A DNA stretch of 64,000 nucleotides. It comes from Siphonodentalium dalli. Taxonomy: Eukaryota > Mollusca > Scaphopoda > Gadilida > Siphonodentaliidae. Under the pieces are notes generated by a model. The model saw only the letters and a program-made list of their open reading frames with translations, did not search any database and had not been told where the DNA came from. Of this stretch, positions 61,451 to 64,000 are shown in pieces; positions within the stretch are counted from its first letter, which is position 1, and each line of letters starts with the position of its first letter. Made by a program: the position numbers and the translations under genes. The stretch spans positions 29,638,987 to 29,702,986 of the forward strand of contig CP136063.1 of the NCBI GenBank assembly GCA_032622095.1. Reading direction: 5' to 3'.

Positions 61451-64000
61451 GAATATCACCAACTTCAACTGGGGAACTTAATTTTTATCCTTATCAGAAT
61501 TGTGAGAATGGTATCACAAAGTCAAATAAGGGCAGAGCAAGAGACTTAACTACATAGTAATTCTTAAAATATGTTTGCAAGAACTAGTTGGCTTATATAG
61601 AATCGAATGTTCTTCTTGACTGCAATTCAGATTTTTTTAATGGGGTCACCTGTTCAAATAGGGGCCAAGCGAAGGACAGTTTCCCTCTTAATATGCTTCC
61701 TTCACAGGGACCATCAGGTCTATTTGACTGATATTTATGATATGTATGAAGGGTTCTTTGGTGCCTGGGATTCAAATTTATTCAGATGGGGTCACCAGGT
61801 TAAATAGGGTGGGACCAGGGACATAACTATATGTCTCTATAGTAATTCTTAAAATGTCTTCTCAAGATAGTTTGGACTATTTAGCTTACATATAGTATGG
61901 AGGAATTAGGAGGATCCTTTAGTGACTGAGATTCAGATTTGTTAAAATGAGGTCAACCTGTCAAGAAATGGCAGGCTATGGGGAGTTAACACTTTTGTGT
62001 CTAATAAAATCATCGAAATACCAAATTCATTAAAACATCTACCTTGGAACCACCTGACTGATTGGTCTGACATACATGTAATGTGTTTAGGTCCATGGAT
62101 AATTGGGCTTCAAACATGTTTAAATGGTTTTAGAAAAAGGCGCTTGTGAGATTGGAAATTTCCAACAATTGAGAAAGTTTGAGGTGTCGGTTGTGAAATT
62201 CCAACCTAAGACTTGGGAGTCTGGATCCCGGTCGGGAGGGGACTTGTTGAGCTGGAGGAGGGGGGTGATCAGTAGTGTACAGTTGGCAATTTCAAGGTGG
62301 ATTTTTACCAAGCTACATACTTGAAGTCTCTCTAGCCACATATCCTGTTTAAATCTACTTCTTTTAAAGTGATTATGAAAAGTTCTGACTGTTTTGGTCT
62401 CCAGAGTTCCAGTCTTATCAGTCTTTGCAGTCCGGTGAGCGACCCCACAGTCATTGACTGTCTTGTATATATTCATACCCTAGTTCTATATTATATAGTA
62501 TATACATATTCTAGATTAGGTATCATCTATCTTTCTAGGGTCTAGTTTCCAGACTTCACATGTAGGTTATTCAACATGATATTCGTCGGATCCATAGACG
62601 TTATCCTATATTACATGTCGCAATGTGATTCATCACCATCGATGTATTGTATCGTGCTGTATGTTATTTTGAGAGAGAAGAGAACATTGTAATGAAAACA
62701 ACTTTTCTTATTCTGCACCCCAACCAGCCCACCTGCAACTTTCAGGAGTAAAGTGAAATATATGGCCTTAAGTCTTATAGTCTATATGTAGACTGCTAGC
62801 TGGAAATATAATAGACACAGGGCTATAATGAGCTACGTAAAAGTTAAAGGGCATATGTCGACATTACCGACATTCATATGGCATTAGCAGATTGCTGCAT
62901 CCAGTAGAATGGTACTATTATAGTATCCCACTGTGTTCATGAGTGAGCCACTTAAAGGTGCAGCACCTACTGCATGCTAAAACTATAGTTTAAACAGTTT
63001 ATATTTTGGCATATATCTACACGTACATGTACATCCAAGTTATAAATTTATCTATCCCTATTTAAAAAAAACAATAAGCTAGATGTATAACACCAGCTAC
63101 ATGTACCTATCGCATTAATTTTCAGTTGTCCATGTCATGTAACAAATAAGCATATTTTAAACAGGTAGGGCCTACATGGATATATCATTTCATCATTCAT
63201 TTGTAAGACAGTTTCTCTAACTGGGACCCACTTATAATTCCATGCAAGACTATAAATATTTTAGCAAATAATTTAATATTAAGAAGTCCATATCCATGGT
63301 ACCACATTCTGACATTAATTATACAGTACTATAGTAAGTGTTGGCAGTGGGTTAAGAAGGGGCAACTTGATGCACTGGAGAATATTTTTATATTCCATAT
63401 ACTCTTGACAAATATTTCAAGAAACTGGATTTGAATTCATAATTTGATGACACTCTGTTGAGAAACTTCTGACAGATGGAAGCAGGCGCCGGTAATTTCT
63501 CAACAGATGCCCGAACAAAGATGTTAATTTCCGTCGCACGTCTTCTTTCATACATTTAGTTTTGTTCAACTTAAACATCGTGATTTGTCTGTCAAGCAGG
63601 CAAAACACACGGCCTTTGATTTATTTCTAGGAGTTGAAAAGCCCGGGGGGATTCCCCAGTCTAAAAATAGATGTATCCGTCCGCACAGTTAAAAAGTTAC
63701 CATCCTTATGGCAGTGGTATCTTAGCGTAGCGATGAGAGATAACTCTGCCTGGAGTTTGCGTCTGTTGGTCTCAAGACGAGAGGTCCGGTTCATTTTCCG
63801 GCACGAAATTATCGCCGTCTCTGATTCCGGTTACTTAGATTGAATTGATCAGAAACCTAATTTCACTAACATCTTGTCTCTATTTGGTGAAATACCCATC
63901 AGTTGAACGACATATATTCTTTATTGCCTCTTTTTGGGGAGAGAATGTTGTGACTTTAAACCGCCCGGTAGCACACTTACTCACATGTAGACTGTGTATT
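61451..64000. other. No gene confirmed
   Basis: This region has several frames of 60-118 codons on both strands (for example minus 62476-62120 and plus 63634-63843). None shows a motif, splice context or family pattern that I can support. The phrases gtcaccaggttaaatag and caaatgaggtca at 61630-61960 resemble 60500-60550 and point to an old dispersed repeat. Confidence 0.4.

Noticed and set aside
62120-62476. 118-codon minus-strand ORF
   Set aside because: No recognisable domain or splice context and no repeat link; length alone is not enough in 64 kb.

Overview
The window looks like repeat-dominated nuclear DNA from an animal, most likely a marine lophotrochozoan such as a mollusc. That call rests on spliced genes with GT-AG introns, C2H2 zinc-finger arrays, many terminal-inverted-repeat (TIR) DNA transposons and AT-rich satellites. 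The taxonomic guess is inference. No RNA gene, CRISPR array or bacterial feature was seen, and no gene here is clearly an essential host gene.

Layout. 1-5.6 kb: a decayed non-LTR retrotransposon on the minus strand (PHD-finger ORF1, then ORF2 with endonuclease, reverse transcriptase and a C-terminal Cys/His finger that runs off the left edge). 6.69-20.82 kb: a 14.1-kb DNA transposon with about 815-bp TIRs. It carries two divergent spliced genes: an intact RecQ-type helicase (minus) and a DUF6589/PHD protein (plus). The DUF6589 gene has one nonsense codon. 20.86-26.03 kb: zinc-finger gene A, broken by one TGA and by a 3.6-kb transposon (22253-25836) that lies between an exact ATAA duplication. 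26.4-28.4 kb: a three-level nest (hAT-type MITE inside an element built of palindromic satellite, inside a TTAA-type MITE). 28.4-32.7 kb: more TTAA-type MITEs and long foldbacks. 32.8-37.7 kb: a 4.9-kb element with about 860-bp TIRs around a collinear pseudogene of a conserved invertebrate family. 38.9-43.1 kb: zinc-finger gene B, a paralogue of A, with several stops and an expanded 50-bp minisatellite downstream. 44.46-53.67 kb: a 9.2-kb array of 77/82-bp units, flanked by about 100-bp direct repeats. 54-64 kb: a 160-bp tandem repeat, several MITEs, an internally deleted hAT transposon with an 8-bp duplication, a tandemly duplicated foldback, and sequence I cannot assign.

How it fits together. 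A zinc-finger locus was duplicated (A and B). Copy A then received the 14-kb element in the interval upstream of its finger exon and the 3.6-kb element inside its finger array. Both copies are now interrupted. The most interesting object is the 14-kb element. Its helicase gene is intact, its TIRs are nearly identical, and each end carries a perfect hairpin whose sequence differs between the two ends while its position and flanks are kept. All exon models come from reading splice signals and phase by eye; no search or alignment program was run.
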